This document shows, piece by piece, positions 19,297-29,400 of a stretch of 64,000 nt of DNA. The position numbers and the translations under genes are program-made. Under the pieces are notes generated by a model. It searched no databases, was not told where the DNA came from, and saw nothing but the letters and a program-made list of their open reading frames with translations. The stretch spans positions 16,378 through 80,377 of the forward strand of contig JARLHC010000128.1 of assembly GCA_031292455.1 (NCBI GenBank). Reading direction: 5' to 3'. Positions within the stretch are counted from its first letter, which is position 1. The number at the start of each line of letters is the position of its first letter. Source of the stretch: Ignavibacteriaceae bacterium (lineage in GTDB: Bacteria > Bacteroidota > Ignavibacteria > Ignavibacteriales > Ignavibacteriaceae).

Positions 19297-20592
19297 ATGA
19301 ACATGAATACAAATAAAAGCAAAAAACTATTTGAACAAGCAAGACAAATAATTCCCGGCGGCGTTAATTCCCCAGTCAGAGCATTTAAATCAGTAGGAGG
19401 TAATCCGCTCTTTATAGAGAAAGGAGTAGGTTCAAAAATCTACGATGTTGATGGAAATGAGTTTATAGAATATATAGGAAGCTGGGGCCCCCATTTATTC
19501 GGTCACAATCCCCCGTTCATTAAAAAGGCATTGTTGAAATCAATTGAAAATGGTACCAGCTTCGGAGCCCCGACTGAACTTGAAGTTAAAATGGCCAGGC
19601 TGATAACTAACCTTGTCCCATCCGTTGATATGGTTAGAATGGTTAACAGCGGTACTGAAGCAACCATGAGTGCTGTACGTACTGCACGCGGCTATACAGG
19701 AAAAGAAAAATTTGTTAAATTTGAAGGATGCTATCATGGTCATGCTGATTACTTCCTAATAAAAGCCGGTTCAGGCGCATTAACATTAGGTGTTCCTACA
19801 AGCCCTGGAGTAACTAAAGGAAATGCTGAAGATACACTCCTCGCCGATTATAATAATATTGATTCTGTTAAGCGATTAGTTAAAGCTAATAAAAATAAAA
19901 TAGCCGCTGTCATTATTGAACCTGTAGCTGGTAATATGGGTGTTGTCCCTGCTGATAATAACTTTCTTAAAGAACTTAGACAAATCTGTGATGAAGAAAA
20001 AATTATCTTGATCTTTGATGAAGTAATGACTGGCTTCCGCGTTTCGCAAAAGGGTGCGCAGGGGATCTATAATGTTAAGCCCGATATGATTACTTTCGGT
20101 AAAATTATAGGAGGTGGACTCCCGGTCGGTGCTTTCGGCGGAAAGAAAGAAATTATGGAAATGGTTGCGCCTGCCGGTCCAGTATACCAAGCAGGTACAT
20201 TGAGCGGTAACCCTCTTGCTATGGCCGTAGGATACGCTGCATTAACTTATATAAAGGATCATCCCGAAGTATATGATGTGCTGGAAAAGAAATCGGCGTA
20301 CCTGGAAAATGGTTTTAGGAATAATATGAAGAAGCTTAATAAATCTTTTGCCATTAACCGCTCAGGTTCAATGATGACACTTTTTTTCAATGAAGGAAAT
20401 GTCAATAATTTTCAGGCTGCAGTTAAATCAGATACTGTACTTTTTGGAAAATATTTCCATGAAATGCTTGCAAGAGGTATCTATCTAGCCCCTTCGCAGT
20501 TTGAGGCTGTCTTCATTTCAACTGCTCACACTACAGCTGATTTTGATAAAACAATTACTGCTAATTTTGAATCTCTTAAAGCAATAATCTAA
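19297..20592 (+). CDS. hemL: Glutamate-1-semialdehyde 2,1-aminomutase
   Basis: A PLP enzyme that converts the HemA product to 5-aminolevulinate, so it completes the C5 route although it lies 4 kb away from the main heme operon. The 431-aa protein has IIPGGVNSPVRAF near the start, the PLP phosphate region NSGTEATMSA, and the Schiff-base lysine K269 in TFGKIIGGGLPVGAFGG, the classical class III aminotransferase signature. ATGs at 19297 and 19303 are both possible starts. Confidence 0.96.
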   Translation: MNMNTNKSKKLFEQARQIIPGGVNSPVRAFKSVGGNPLFIEKGVGSKIYDVDGNEFIEYIGSWGPHLFGHNPPFIKKALLKSIENGTSFGAPTELEVKMARLITNLVPSVDMVRMVNSGTEATMSAVRTARGYTGKEKFVKFEGCYHGHADYFLIKAGSGALTLGVPTSPGVTKGNAEDTLLADYNNIDSVKRLVKANKNKIAAVIIEPVAGNMGVVPADNNFLKELRQICDEEKIILIFDEVMTGFRVSQKGAQGIYNVKPDMITFGKIIGGGLPVGAFGGKKEIMEMVAPAGPVYQAGTLSGNPLAMAVGYAALTYIKDHPEVYDVLEKKSAYLENGFRNNMKKLNKSFAINRSGSMMTLFFNEGNVNNFQAAVKSDTVLFGKYFHEMLARGIYLAPSQFEAVFISTAHTTADFDKTITANFESLKAII

Positions 20593-20967
20593 ATGATTTG
20601 CTTTTACGTTAATCGAATAAGCTAATTTTGAATGCACAGCCAATTTTACGATATATTCCAATGTTGATCTTCTATTATGGAAGATGCAACTCAAACTCGG
20701 CTGTTAAACGACAAATAGACTACTTTTAGCGAGCAGTACTTTGGGGGAATTTTGCTTTCCACAGGAATTATCAGGCAAAAATAAACTATAAAATTTCCGT
20801 GTATTTGTCAAGCTTTATTAATATTTATCTGCTATTTCCTCAACTGAAAAAATTTTGCACCGGTCATCCCGGTTTAATATTACTTGTTTGCTTGCTCGAT
20901 ATTTTGATAAAGACTGCCAGAAAAGATAAATTTGATTTGCATTAAATATTTAAGAAAGGTTTTTAGT
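20593..20967. other. Intergenic region between hemL and cstA, no gene seen
   Basis: This 375-base stretch has no frame longer than about 15 codons with a plausible start. A weak hairpin ACCGG-TCATC-CCGGT lies at 20859-20873 and may be a regulatory or 5' leader structure for cstA. GGGGGAATTTTGC at 20743-20755 recalls a sigma-54 promoter, but the GG-GC spacing is one base short. No tRNA, riboswitch or repeat was recognised. Confidence 0.6.
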
Positions 20968-22809
20968 ATGAATGCAATGCCCCTGATTATAATCGCAATT
21001 ATCTTTTTTGCATTAGCATATAGATTTTATTATAGCTTTATAGCTGCTAAGGTTGCTGTAATTAATGATAAAAGAATAACCCCTTCAAATAAATTATATG
21101 ACGGGCAAAACTTCTATCCTATGAGCAAGTGGGTCCTGTTCGGCCATCATTTTGCCGCAATAGCAGGCGCCGGTCCGCTTGTCGGGCCTGTACTTGCTAC
21201 TCAGTTCGGATATTTTCCCGGTTTTATTTGGATGTTGGTTGGGGCTGTTATGGCTGGGGGTGTGCACGACCTTGTAATTCTGGTTGCTTCCGTACGCCAT
21301 GACGGCAAATCTATTGTTGAGATTGCAAAAACTGAAATTGGAAAGGTCAGTGGTATAACCACAAGCATAGCGGTTTTAATAATTATTATTATCGCGTTGG
21401 CAGGTTTAGGTCTGGTAGTAATTAATTCTTTATCAGAAAGTTCATGGGGAACCTTTACTATAGCAGCTACTATCCCAATTGCAATCATTATGGGGCTGTG
21501 GATGTTTAAAATAAGAAAGGGGAAAACAGCAGAAGCTACTGTTTTTGGTGTTGTTGTTCTTTTCACCTGCGTTGTTTTAGGAAGATATATTCCGGGTTCT
21601 GCGCTTGCACCATTTTTCACTTTCGATCATAAAACATTAACCCTGCTCCTTGCTGGATATGGATTCTTAGCATCAGTTCTGCCCGTTTGGCTCCTACTCT
21701 CCCCCAGAGATTATTTAAGCTCAATAATGAAAATCTCGGTAATTGCCCTTCTCGCTGTAGGTATTATTGTTGTTGCTCCAACATTGAAAATGCCGGCCTT
21801 TACAAATTATGTCCACGGAGGCGGACCTGTCATTCCGGGAACTCTTTTCCCATATTTATTTATAACGATTGCATGCGGGGCCATTTCCGGCTTTCATTCT
21901 CTGGTTAGTTCCGGTACTACGCCTAAAATGCTTATGAGGGAAGGTCATATTAAATCAATCGCTGCAGGCGCTATGCTGGTTGAAGGATTGGTCAGCATCC
22001 TTGCTTTAATAGCTGCTGCAAGCCTGTTTCCATTAGATTATTTCATGATCAATGTGCCGGTTGATAAATTACAAAGTATTTTACCACAGCTTCATGCAAT
22101 GGGTTTTACCACATCGGATCTTCCTAATCTATCGGCACAGGTGGGAGAAAAGATTGCCGGAAGAACTGGAGGCGCTGTTTCTCTTGCTGTTGGAATGGCA
22201 CAGATCTTTTCTTCGATTCCCGGATTAAAGAACCTTATGTCTTACTGGTATCATTTCGCCATCATGTTCGAAGCCCTCTTTATACTAACTACTATTGATG
22301 CAGGTACAAGGATTGGCAGGTTTGTCCTTCAGGAATCTTTAGGGAAAATCTATAAACCCTTCGGAAGGGCTAACTGGCTTCCTGGAAATTTGTTAGCCAG
22401 CTTTATTATTGTCTTTGCCTGGGGTTACTTTATTTATACGGGAACGGTTGCAACTATTTGGCCTATGTTCGGAACTGCAAACCAGCTTCTTGCCGGAATA
22501 GCCCTTGTAATCGGGACTTCTTATATAATAAATAATGGAAAAGCCCGTTATGTCTGGGTTACTTTAATTCCAATGGTCTTTATTTTTATTATTACCCTTA
22601 CTGCAGGAACCGAAAATATAGTTAATATCTATTACCCCCAGTTGTTTAATCCTCTTACTTTAATACAGGGAATAATCAACCTTTCCCTTACAGGAATTAT
22701 AATGTTTTGTGCTCTTGCTATTTTAATCGACGCCGTCCCTAAATGGAGAAAGGTTATTAAAAAAGGAGAGCCTGTATTGATACCTGAACCTGAAGATGCA
22801 TTAGTTTAG
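20968..22809 (+). CDS. cstA: Carbon starvation protein CstA family transporter
   Basis: A polytopic inner-membrane protein of 613 aa, predicted to import peptides or pyruvate, as CstA and BtsT do in enterobacteria. The N-terminal CstA signature is present (RITPSNKLYDGQNFYP, then GHHFAAIAGAGPLVGPVLA), and GTIDAGTR-like sequence (TTIDAGTRIGRF) and WPMFGTANQLLA occur near the C-terminus. The frame is open upstream from a TTG, but ATG 20968 with AAGAAAGG nine bases ahead gives the usual N-terminus directly before the first helix. It follows a 375-base gap and so has its own promoter. Confidence 0.94.
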   Translation: MNAMPLIIIAIIFFALAYRFYYSFIAAKVAVINDKRITPSNKLYDGQNFYPMSKWVLFGHHFAAIAGAGPLVGPVLATQFGYFPGFIWMLVGAVMAGGVHDLVILVASVRHDGKSIVEIAKTEIGKVSGITTSIAVLIIIIIALAGLGLVVINSLSESSWGTFTIAATIPIAIIMGLWMFKIRKGKTAEATVFGVVVLFTCVVLGRYIPGSALAPFFTFDHKTLTLLLAGYGFLASVLPVWLLLSPRDYLSSIMKISVIALLAVGIIVVAPTLKMPAFTNYVHGGGPVIPGTLFPYLFITIACGAISGFHSLVSSGTTPKMLMREGHIKSIAAGAMLVEGLVSILALIAAASLFPLDYFMINVPVDKLQSILPQLHAMGFTTSDLPNLSAQVGEKIAGRTGGAVSLAVGMAQIFSSIPGLKNLMSYWYHFAIMFEALFILTTIDAGTRIGRFVLQESLGKIYKPFGRANWLPGNLLASFIIVFAWGYFIYTGTVATIWPMFGTANQLLAGIALVIGTSYIINNGKARYVWVTLIPMVFIFIITLTAGTENIVNIYYPQLFNPLTLIQGIINLSLTGIIMFCALAILIDAVPKWRKVIKKGEPVLIPEPEDALV

Positions 22810-22890
22810 TTATTTTGTTAATCAGACTTTCTTGAATTAGGGAGTGTGCTTATAATATTTATTTATTGAATTAATCTGGAGTGGTTATTT

Positions 22891-23676
22891 ATGAAAGTTC
22901 TGAACCTGGAAAAACCTATCATTGCTATGATACATGTAGATGCGTTGCCCGGAACACCAAAATATGGCGGAAATATAAAGACAATTATTAAAAAAGCTAA
23001 GTCTGAAGCATTGTTATATAAAGATGCCGGCATTGATGTTCTAATGATCGAAAATATGCACGATGTTCCTTATTTAAACCGCAATGCCGGTCCTGAGATT
23101 ACATCTATAATGAGCATATTGCTGTATGAAGTAAAAAATATCTCAAACTTGCCTTCTGGTATACAGGTACTTGCAGGAGGAAATAAACAGGCATTGGGGG
23201 CTGCCCTGGCTGCAGGGGGTGACTTTATTAGAGCCGAAGGATTTGTTTATGCTCATGTTGCTGATGAAGGTTTTTTCAACTCTGATGCCGGCGAAATTTT
23301 ACGATATAGAAAACAGATCGGAGCTGAACATATTTCAATTTTTACGGACATTAAAAAGAAACACAGTTCACATTCTATTACGGATGACACTGATATAACG
23401 GATACCGCCAAAGCAGCTGAATTCTTTTTGAGTGATGGAGTAATTATAACTGGAACCGCAACAGGCAAAAAACCTTCTCTTGAAGAAATACGCAATGTAA
23501 AAGAAGCTGTTAATATCCCAATAATTGCCGGGTCGGGTATTACAAAAGATAATGTTCTGAATTATTTGCAGTATTGCGATGCTCTCATTATAGGTTCATA
23601 TTTTAAAACTGACGGTAAATGGAATAACCCTGTAGATATAAATCGTGTAAAAAAGTTTGTGGATGTTTTAAAATAA
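22891..23676 (+). CDS. BtpA/SgcQ family TIM-barrel protein
   Basis: A 261-aa protein with the family start IIAMIHVDALPGTPKYGG, the barrel strands DVLMIENMHDVPY and GGDFIRAEGFVYAHVADEGF, and the late PIIAGSGITKDNV. BtpA is needed for stable photosystem I in cyanobacteria, and SgcQ lies in a sugar locus in E. coli; the reaction is not established, and the fold suggests a phosphate-binding TIM barrel. GGAG precedes the ATG. It is 81 bases after cstA on the same strand and may share its transcript. Confidence 0.88.
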   Translation: MKVLNLEKPIIAMIHVDALPGTPKYGGNIKTIIKKAKSEALLYKDAGIDVLMIENMHDVPYLNRNAGPEITSIMSILLYEVKNISNLPSGIQVLAGGNKQALGAALAAGGDFIRAEGFVYAHVADEGFFNSDAGEILRYRKQIGAEHISIFTDIKKKHSSHSITDDTDITDTAKAAEFFLSDGVIITGTATGKKPSLEEIRNVKEAVNIPIIAGSGITKDNVLNYLQYCDALIIGSYFKTDGKWNNPVDINRVKKFVDVLK

Positions 23677-23733
23677 ATTGGTATGTTTATGTGTTCTTAA
23701 ACACAATTCCTAAATATTTATAAAGGAGAAGCA

Positions 23734-25650
23734 ATGATAAACACTTTGCGGTACTTTCTTTTGATATTTTCTATTTCCTTTCTGTTCATTTCCGGATGTA
23801 AAGAATCCTCAAACACTCTCATAGACCAGCCTGGAACTAACGTAACTCAAACCAAATCAATTATACCAATGACTACACAGTCAATGGCTACTGAAGGTTT
23901 TGAGACTGGATCCAAGACAGCTTATGCTGCTGCTGACGTTACCCTGGGGACGGGTGTCTGGAACATGAGCGACGCTCTCATCGGGACTAGCACCAGTGAC
24001 GTTAAAAACGGAACTGCTTCTGCCCGTATTCGTAACTCAGGTATAATCATGATGAAGTTTGATGTTACCAACGGTGCATCAACTGTTACTATCAAACATG
24101 CCATGTATGGTTCGGATGCTTCAACTACCTGGCAATTATGGTATTCTACAAACAGCGGGTCTACATGGACACAGACTGGCTCAACCATAACAACTTCTTC
24201 AACTACACTGCAGACGGCATCATTCACAGTGAACATCTCAGGTACTATCAGATTTGAGATTAAAAAAACGGATGGCACCTCCAACAGAACAAATATTGAC
24301 GATATAACAATTTCTGATTATGCGGTCAATAACCCTGTTCCTGCAGCTACTTCCTTAAGTCCTACTTCTGCAGCAGCAGGAGGATCTTCATTTACTTTAA
24401 CAGTAAATGGGAGCAATTTTATTTCTTCCTCTGTTGTTAAATGGAATGGAACAAGCCTTACAACTACATATGTCTCCGCTACTAAGGTTACAGCAACAGT
24501 TCCTGCAACTAATATCGCTTCAGCTGGAACTGCTACAGTAACAGTATTTAATCCAACACCCGGAGGAGGCACTTCATCAGGACTAACATTTACAATTACT
24601 TCAACTAATAACCCTGTTCCCTCTGCTACTTCGATGAGTCCTTCATCTGCGGCAACAGGAAGTTCTTCTTTCACCTTGGCAGTTACAGGGAGTAGTTTTA
24701 TTTCATCATCAGTTGTTAAATGGAATGGGACAAGTCTTACCACAACTTATGTTTCTGCTACTCAGCTAAATGCAACTGTTCCAGCTGCTAATGTTGCAAC
24801 TGCAGGTACTGCAACTGTAACCGTATTCACACCAACACCAGGTGGTGGTACCTCATCAGGGCTAACGTTTACTATTTATACAGTTTCAAGTAACGTCAAC
24901 CTCACAATGGGAAATCCAAGCGGTGCGACAACTGATGTAAATAATCCACATAATTATCTATTGGATAAACCGCAGTTTTGTGCTGCCTATGACAGAGATA
25001 AAGGAATTCCAATCTGGACAAGCTGGCAGGTTAATTCAACATGGGTCAACGGACCTGGCGTAAGAAAAGATAATTTTATTCCGGATGCAACATTACCTTC
25101 GGCATGGTATCATGTAGTTACAGGTGATTATACCGGTTCGAATTTCTCACGCGGACATATGTGTCCATCCGCAGATCGTATTAATACACAGGCTAATAAT
25201 GATGCTGTGTTTGTAATGACAAATATGATTCCACAGAACCAGAATAATAATGGTGGTCCTTGGGAAGCTCTTGAGACATACGAACGCACATTAGCAAATG
25301 CAGGTAATGTACTTTACATTATCAGTGGCGGTTACGGCGCCGGTGGAACAGATCTTAATGGAACTGTTGTATCAACTATTGCAGGCGGAAAAGTTACTGT
25401 CCCTGCAAAAACATGGAAAGTAATTATGGTTCTGCCTGCCGGAACTAATGATGTTTCCCGCGTTACCACAAGTACCAGATGCATAGCTGTTATTATGAAT
25501 AATGATAATGGCCCATTCAATAGTTGGGGTACTTATAGAGTAAGCGTTGATTATATCGAATCTTTAACTGGATTTGATTTCTTTTCAAATGTTTCCCCTT
25601 CAATACAGTCAGTAATTGAATCTGTTGTGGATAGTGGACCTACACAATAG
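23734..25650 (+). CDS. Lipid-anchored DNA/RNA non-specific endonuclease (NucA type) with two TIG domains
   Basis: A 638-aa exported protein. A lipobox ends at C22 (LFISGC). Residues about 45-195 form a beta-rich module beginning GFETGS and ending NIDDITISD, like carbohydrate-binding or jelly-roll modules. Residues 199-384 are two IPT/TIG Ig-like repeats of 93 aa. Residues about 388-630 are an Endonuclease_NS domain: H475 in [11 protein letters not shown] is the general base, and the metal-site region is [19 protein letters not shown]. Most relatives read DRGH; here the first residue is Ser (S472). The enzyme should degrade DNA and RNA outside the cytoplasm. The next gene, convergent, is a homologue of the NucA inhibitor NuiA. 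AAAGGAG precedes the ATG. Confidence 0.92.
   Translation: MINTLRYFLLIFSISFLFISGCKESSNTLIDQPGTNVTQTKSIIPMTTQSMATEGFETGSKTAYAAADVTLGTGVWNMSDALIGTSTSDVKNGTASARIRNSGIIMMKFDVTNGASTVTIKHAMYGSDASTTWQLWYSTNSGSTWTQTGSTITTSSTTLQTASFTVNISGTIRFEIKKTDGTSNRTNIDDITISDYAVNNPVPAATSLSPTSAAAGGSSFTLTVNGSNFISSSVVKWNGTSLTTTYVSATKVTATVPATNIASAGTATVTVFNPTPGGGTSSGLTFTITSTNNPVPSATSMSPSSAATGSSSFTLAVTGSSFISSSVVKWNGTSLTTTYVSATQLNATVPAANVATAGTATVTVFTPTPGGGTSSGLTFTIYTVSSNVNLTMGNPSGATTDVNNPHNYLLDKPQFCAAYDRDKGIPIWTSWQVNSTWVNGPGVRKDNFIPDATLPSAWYHVVTGDYTGSNFSRGHMCPSADRINTQANNDAVFVMTNMIPQNQNNNGGPWEALETYERTLANAGNVLYIISGGYGAGGTDLNGTVVSTIAGGKVTVPAKTWKVIMVLPAGTNDVSRVTTSTRCIAVIMNNDNGPFNSWGTYRVSVDYIESLTGFDFFSNVSPSIQSVIESVVDSGPTQ
24328..24885 (+). 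repeat. Tandem duplication encoding two TIG domains
   Basis: Two in-frame 279-base units, 24328-24606 and 24607-24885, each encode 93 residues starting NNPVP and containing [20 protein letters not shown] and then [15 protein letters not shown]. Most positions are identical between the two, with changes mainly in the first third. The high similarity suggests a recent internal duplication or repeat homogenisation. Confidence 0.93.
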
Positions 25651-25673
25651 AAATAATTAATTTCTGAGCTTTA

Positions 25674-25699
25674 TGCATGCCCTTAACTAAGGGCATGCA
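25674..25699. terminator. Perfect 12-bp inverted repeat, probable bidirectional terminator
   Basis: TGCATGCCCTTA (25674-25685) pairs perfectly with TAAGGGCATGCA (25688-25699) around a 2-base centre. It lies 23 bases after the nuclease stop codon and upstream of the convergent nuiA stop. The following CTATTTT is only a short T tract, so terminator strength is uncertain. Confidence 0.65.
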
Positions 25700-25880
25700 C
25701 TATTTTAAAGGCCCTCGCACTAAATGCTCGATATGCTAACTTATGAAGAAGACCCATAATAGTACTTCCTTTTTGACCTTAATTATTTTCTAAAAAATAC
25801 GGTTTCAAAACGATTTCAGGCATGGTTATATAGTTATATCTCAACTAAGCCTCTGTATTTCCTAATCCCCGTCAATTCTA

Positions 25881-26288
25881 TTAAGTTTGCATTTGTTTTG
25901 TTGATATCCCGGCTATATTTCCTGATGGTGCCTTCCCGGTAATATAGACATCGATATATATTCTCCCTCTACGGAATACTTTTATATCAGTCAGGTTTTC
26001 TTTAAGAACTTTAACAAGATTTCTGAAGCGGGCAACTCGTTCTTTATCTTCAGATGTATGCCAATCCTGCTCCATAGTGGGTGTAGAAAATAAGTGATTA
26101 AAATCAAACTCTTCTATATTATCCTCTGGAGAACCCTTAGTGCGTTTAAGTATTTCCGTTTTATCTATTGCTGTCTCTTTTGTATTCTCCCAAATGAAAA
26201 CTTCAAAAGGATAGTCTAACTCAGTTTGATAAAATAAACCATTAATAGCTTCCGATAGGGTCTCGTAGAGCTCTAAATCAGTTTTCAT
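25881..26288 (-). CDS. nuiA: NuiA-like nuclease inhibitor
   Basis: A 135-aa cytosolic protein closely resembling Anabaena NuiA, which is also 135 aa and blocks the NucA active site. Shared features are YPFEVF.WE near residue 30, QDW near 79, the spacing to DVYITGKAPSGN, and the C-terminal GISTK ending in Thr. In the NucA/NuiA complex, as I recall it, Glu24 and the C-terminal Thr135 of NuiA make key contacts, the latter with the catalytic metal; E23 and T135 occupy those places here. The gene is convergent with the NucA-like lipoprotein gene, so producer and inhibitor are neighbours. AGAGGAA precedes the ATG, and a TATAAT box lies about 20 bases upstream of that. Confidence 0.9.
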   Translation of the reverse strand: MKTDLELYETLSEAINGLFYQTELDYPFEVFIWENTKETAIDKTEILKRTKGSPEDNIEEFDFNHLFSTPTMEQDWHTSEDKERVARFRNLVKVLKENLTDIKVFRRGRIYIDVYITGKAPSGNIAGISTKQMQT

Positions 26289-26468
26289 TTATTATTCCTC
26301 TGATAAATATTATAGTGTATAACTTATTTTGAATTTTAATAAATCTAACTAATATACATAGAAAAAATCAGGCATATCGTAAAAGTTAAGCCATATTACT
26401 ATCATTGTTCAAAACTATTTCTTAATTTATTCTATAAAGAAATTCTTAACATATTAAAAGTTACTCAG

Positions 26469-29400
26469 ATGCAAAAAATTATATTAACAGCAATAACAGT
26501 CTTTGTATTAATGAATCCTGCAAATCTGTTTGCGCAGAATTCTAAGTCATCACCCGACTCCCTAAAGAATATTCCTTTATCAGGTCTCAAATTCAGAAGC
26601 ATCGGACCGGCATTAACGGGAGGAAGAGTAATAGATATTGCTGTCAACCCTGTAGATCATTCAGAATATTTTATTGCATCAGGGAGCGGTTCCTTATGGA
26701 AAACCATGAACAACGGAATAACATTTTCGCCTGCTTTTGATAATCAAAAAACATATGCAATCGGATCTGTAGGTATTGATCCTTCTAATCCAAATGTGGT
26801 TTGGGCTGGTACAGGTGAAAATGGAAACCAAAATAATGTCGTTTACGGAGATGGCATTTATAAAAGTGAAGACGGTGGCAAGAGCTGGAAAAATATGGGG
26901 ATTAAGAATTCAGAACATATTGGGGGAATTGCCATTGATCCAAAGAACTCAAATCAGGTTTATATAGCAGCTATGGGTCCGCTGAGGAGAGAGGGAGGAG
27001 ACAGAGGAATATTTAAAACAACAGACGGAGGGAAAACATGGAATAATGTTCTGTACATAAGTAAGTATACCGGCTGTTATGAAGTCCATATGGATCCAAG
27101 ATTTCCAAATATAATTTATGCCGTTGCACACCAGAGAATGAGAAATTTATACACGGGTATTAGCGGCGGCCCTGAGAGCGGTATATATAAAAGTATTGAT
27201 TACGGAACAACATGGGAGAAAATGAAACAAGGTCTTCCATCAGAGGATGTGGGACGTATAGGTATGTCGGTTTCACCTGTTAATCCTGACATTTTATATG
27301 CTATTATTGAAGCAAAAAAAGAACAGGGAGTATATAAGAGTACAGACCGCGGCGTTAGCTGGACAAAACAAAATAGCTATGTTTCTGCATATCCTTTTTA
27401 TTTCCAAAAATTATTCTGTGATATAAAAGAAGCTGACAGAGTCTATAGTATGGATGTTTTTATTCACGTTAGTAATGACGGTGGAAAAACATGGGCTAAC
27501 TTAGGTGAAAAAAACAAACACGTAGATAATCATGTCCTTTGGATTGATCCTGATAATAACAAACATCTTCTATCAGGATGCGATGGCGGTGTTTACGAAT
27601 CTTACGACCAGGGGCAGAACTGGGACTTTAAAAGCAATATTCCTATTGCTGAAGTTTATAAAGTAACAACAGATAATCAAACTCCATTTTACAATGTTTA
27701 TATCGGTACTCAGGATAATAACAGTCTTGGCGGACCATCACGCACTATTAGCTCGGGCGGAATAACAAATCAGGATTGGGTGTTTACTTTAGCAGGTGAT
27801 GGGTTTCAAACTCAGGTTGACTGGAAAGACCCGAATATTATTTATGCGGAGTCTCAAAACGGTGGATTAACAAAATTCAATAAGTTAAGCGGAGAAAAAC
27901 TTGATATTAAACCTTATGATTTAACCGATACAGCCTATCGCTTCGATTGGGATGCGGCACTCCTTATTTCACAACATAACAATAACAGGTTGTATTTCGG
28001 AAGCAATAAACTTTTCCGGACCGATGATCAGGGAAATAGCTGGAAAGAAATAAGTCCTGATCTTACCCGGGGAGTTCCTGATAACTTTCAGAAACTAATG
28101 GGAAGAAGTTGGAGTATTGATGAGTTGGTAAATAAGGGGAGTAATGCCCAGATTTCCACAATTGCCGAATCTCCTTTGGATGAAAACATATTATATGTTG
28201 GATCAGGAGATGGTCTCATCTATTATTCAACCGATGCTGGTAAAACATGGAGAAAATCTCTCTCTGTCTCAGATTTACCTGATTATGTGCGGGTCCATCA
28301 GATCATTGCATCGAAATATGATAAGCTCGTGGCCTACGCTGCATGTCATAATTTTTCTGATGGGGATTATAAACCTTATCTATTAAAAACAACTAACGGT
28401 GGTAATTCTTGGTTTTCTATTAACTCGAATCTTCCGGAAAAGGGCAGCACTTATACAATTGCAGAAGATTATGTTGATTCTAATCTTTTATTCGTTGGGA
28501 CTCAGTTTGGCGTTTATTATACTAATACAGGCGGAAAAGAATGGATATCATTTAAGAATGGAATGCCCGCAATTGGTGTTATGGATTTGAGGATTCAACA
28601 AAATGAAAACGACCTTGTTGTATCAACTTATGGAAGGGGAGTCTATATCCTGGACGATTATTCTCCATTGCGTTATTTATCAAAAGAGACTCTTCAGAAG
28701 GAAGCTTTTATATTTCCAATTAAAGATGCACTTATGTTTGTTCCCTCTGCTCCATTTGGATTTAACGGCATAGCTTTCATGGGGGCAAGATTTTTTACCG
28801 CTCCTAATCCTGACGTAGGCGCAGTGCTCACTTATTATATTAAAGATGATTATAAATCCTTAAAGGATAAAAGAAGAGATGCTGAAAAGGAACTGCAAAA
28901 GAAAGGTGAAGATATTGATTTCCCTTCCTACAATACCTTAAAAAAGGAAAATGAGCAACCCGAATCATTTTTACTTTTTACAATTGCTGACGATAAAGGA
29001 AATGTTGTAAGAAAATTAAAAACTGATATTAAAAAAGGAATTGGAAGAATTGTATGGGATTTCCGGTATGATGTATTTACTCCGGTCTCAATAGTTCCAT
29101 TTGATAATTCAGTTCCTTGGGATGAGCCAGACAAAGGATATATTGTGGTTCCTGGAAAATATACCGTATCACTATCAAAATTTGATGATGGTATTTTTAC
29201 ACAATTAGCTGAACCGAAAGAATTTATTTGTAAACGACTGTATAATGCAAACATATCTGAAAAGGATAAAATTGTGCTGGATGCATTTAACAGAAAAGTA
29301 GCCGAATTAACCAGAGCTATAACTGGTTCTGATGCCTGGCGTGCAGAATTGGTTAATAAGTTAGCATATCTGAAGAAAACTGTATTTGAATCAGCTAAAG

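Noticed and set aside
20741..20757. Sigma-54-like promoter (GG and GC elements) before cstA
   Set aside because: Only nine bases separate the GG and GC pairs instead of ten, and CAC is missing, so the core spacing is wrong.
24318..24743. Open frame antisense to the TIG repeats
   Set aside because: It comes from low stop-codon content in the Thr/Ser/Val-rich repeat; the peptide has no features and no ribosome-binding site.
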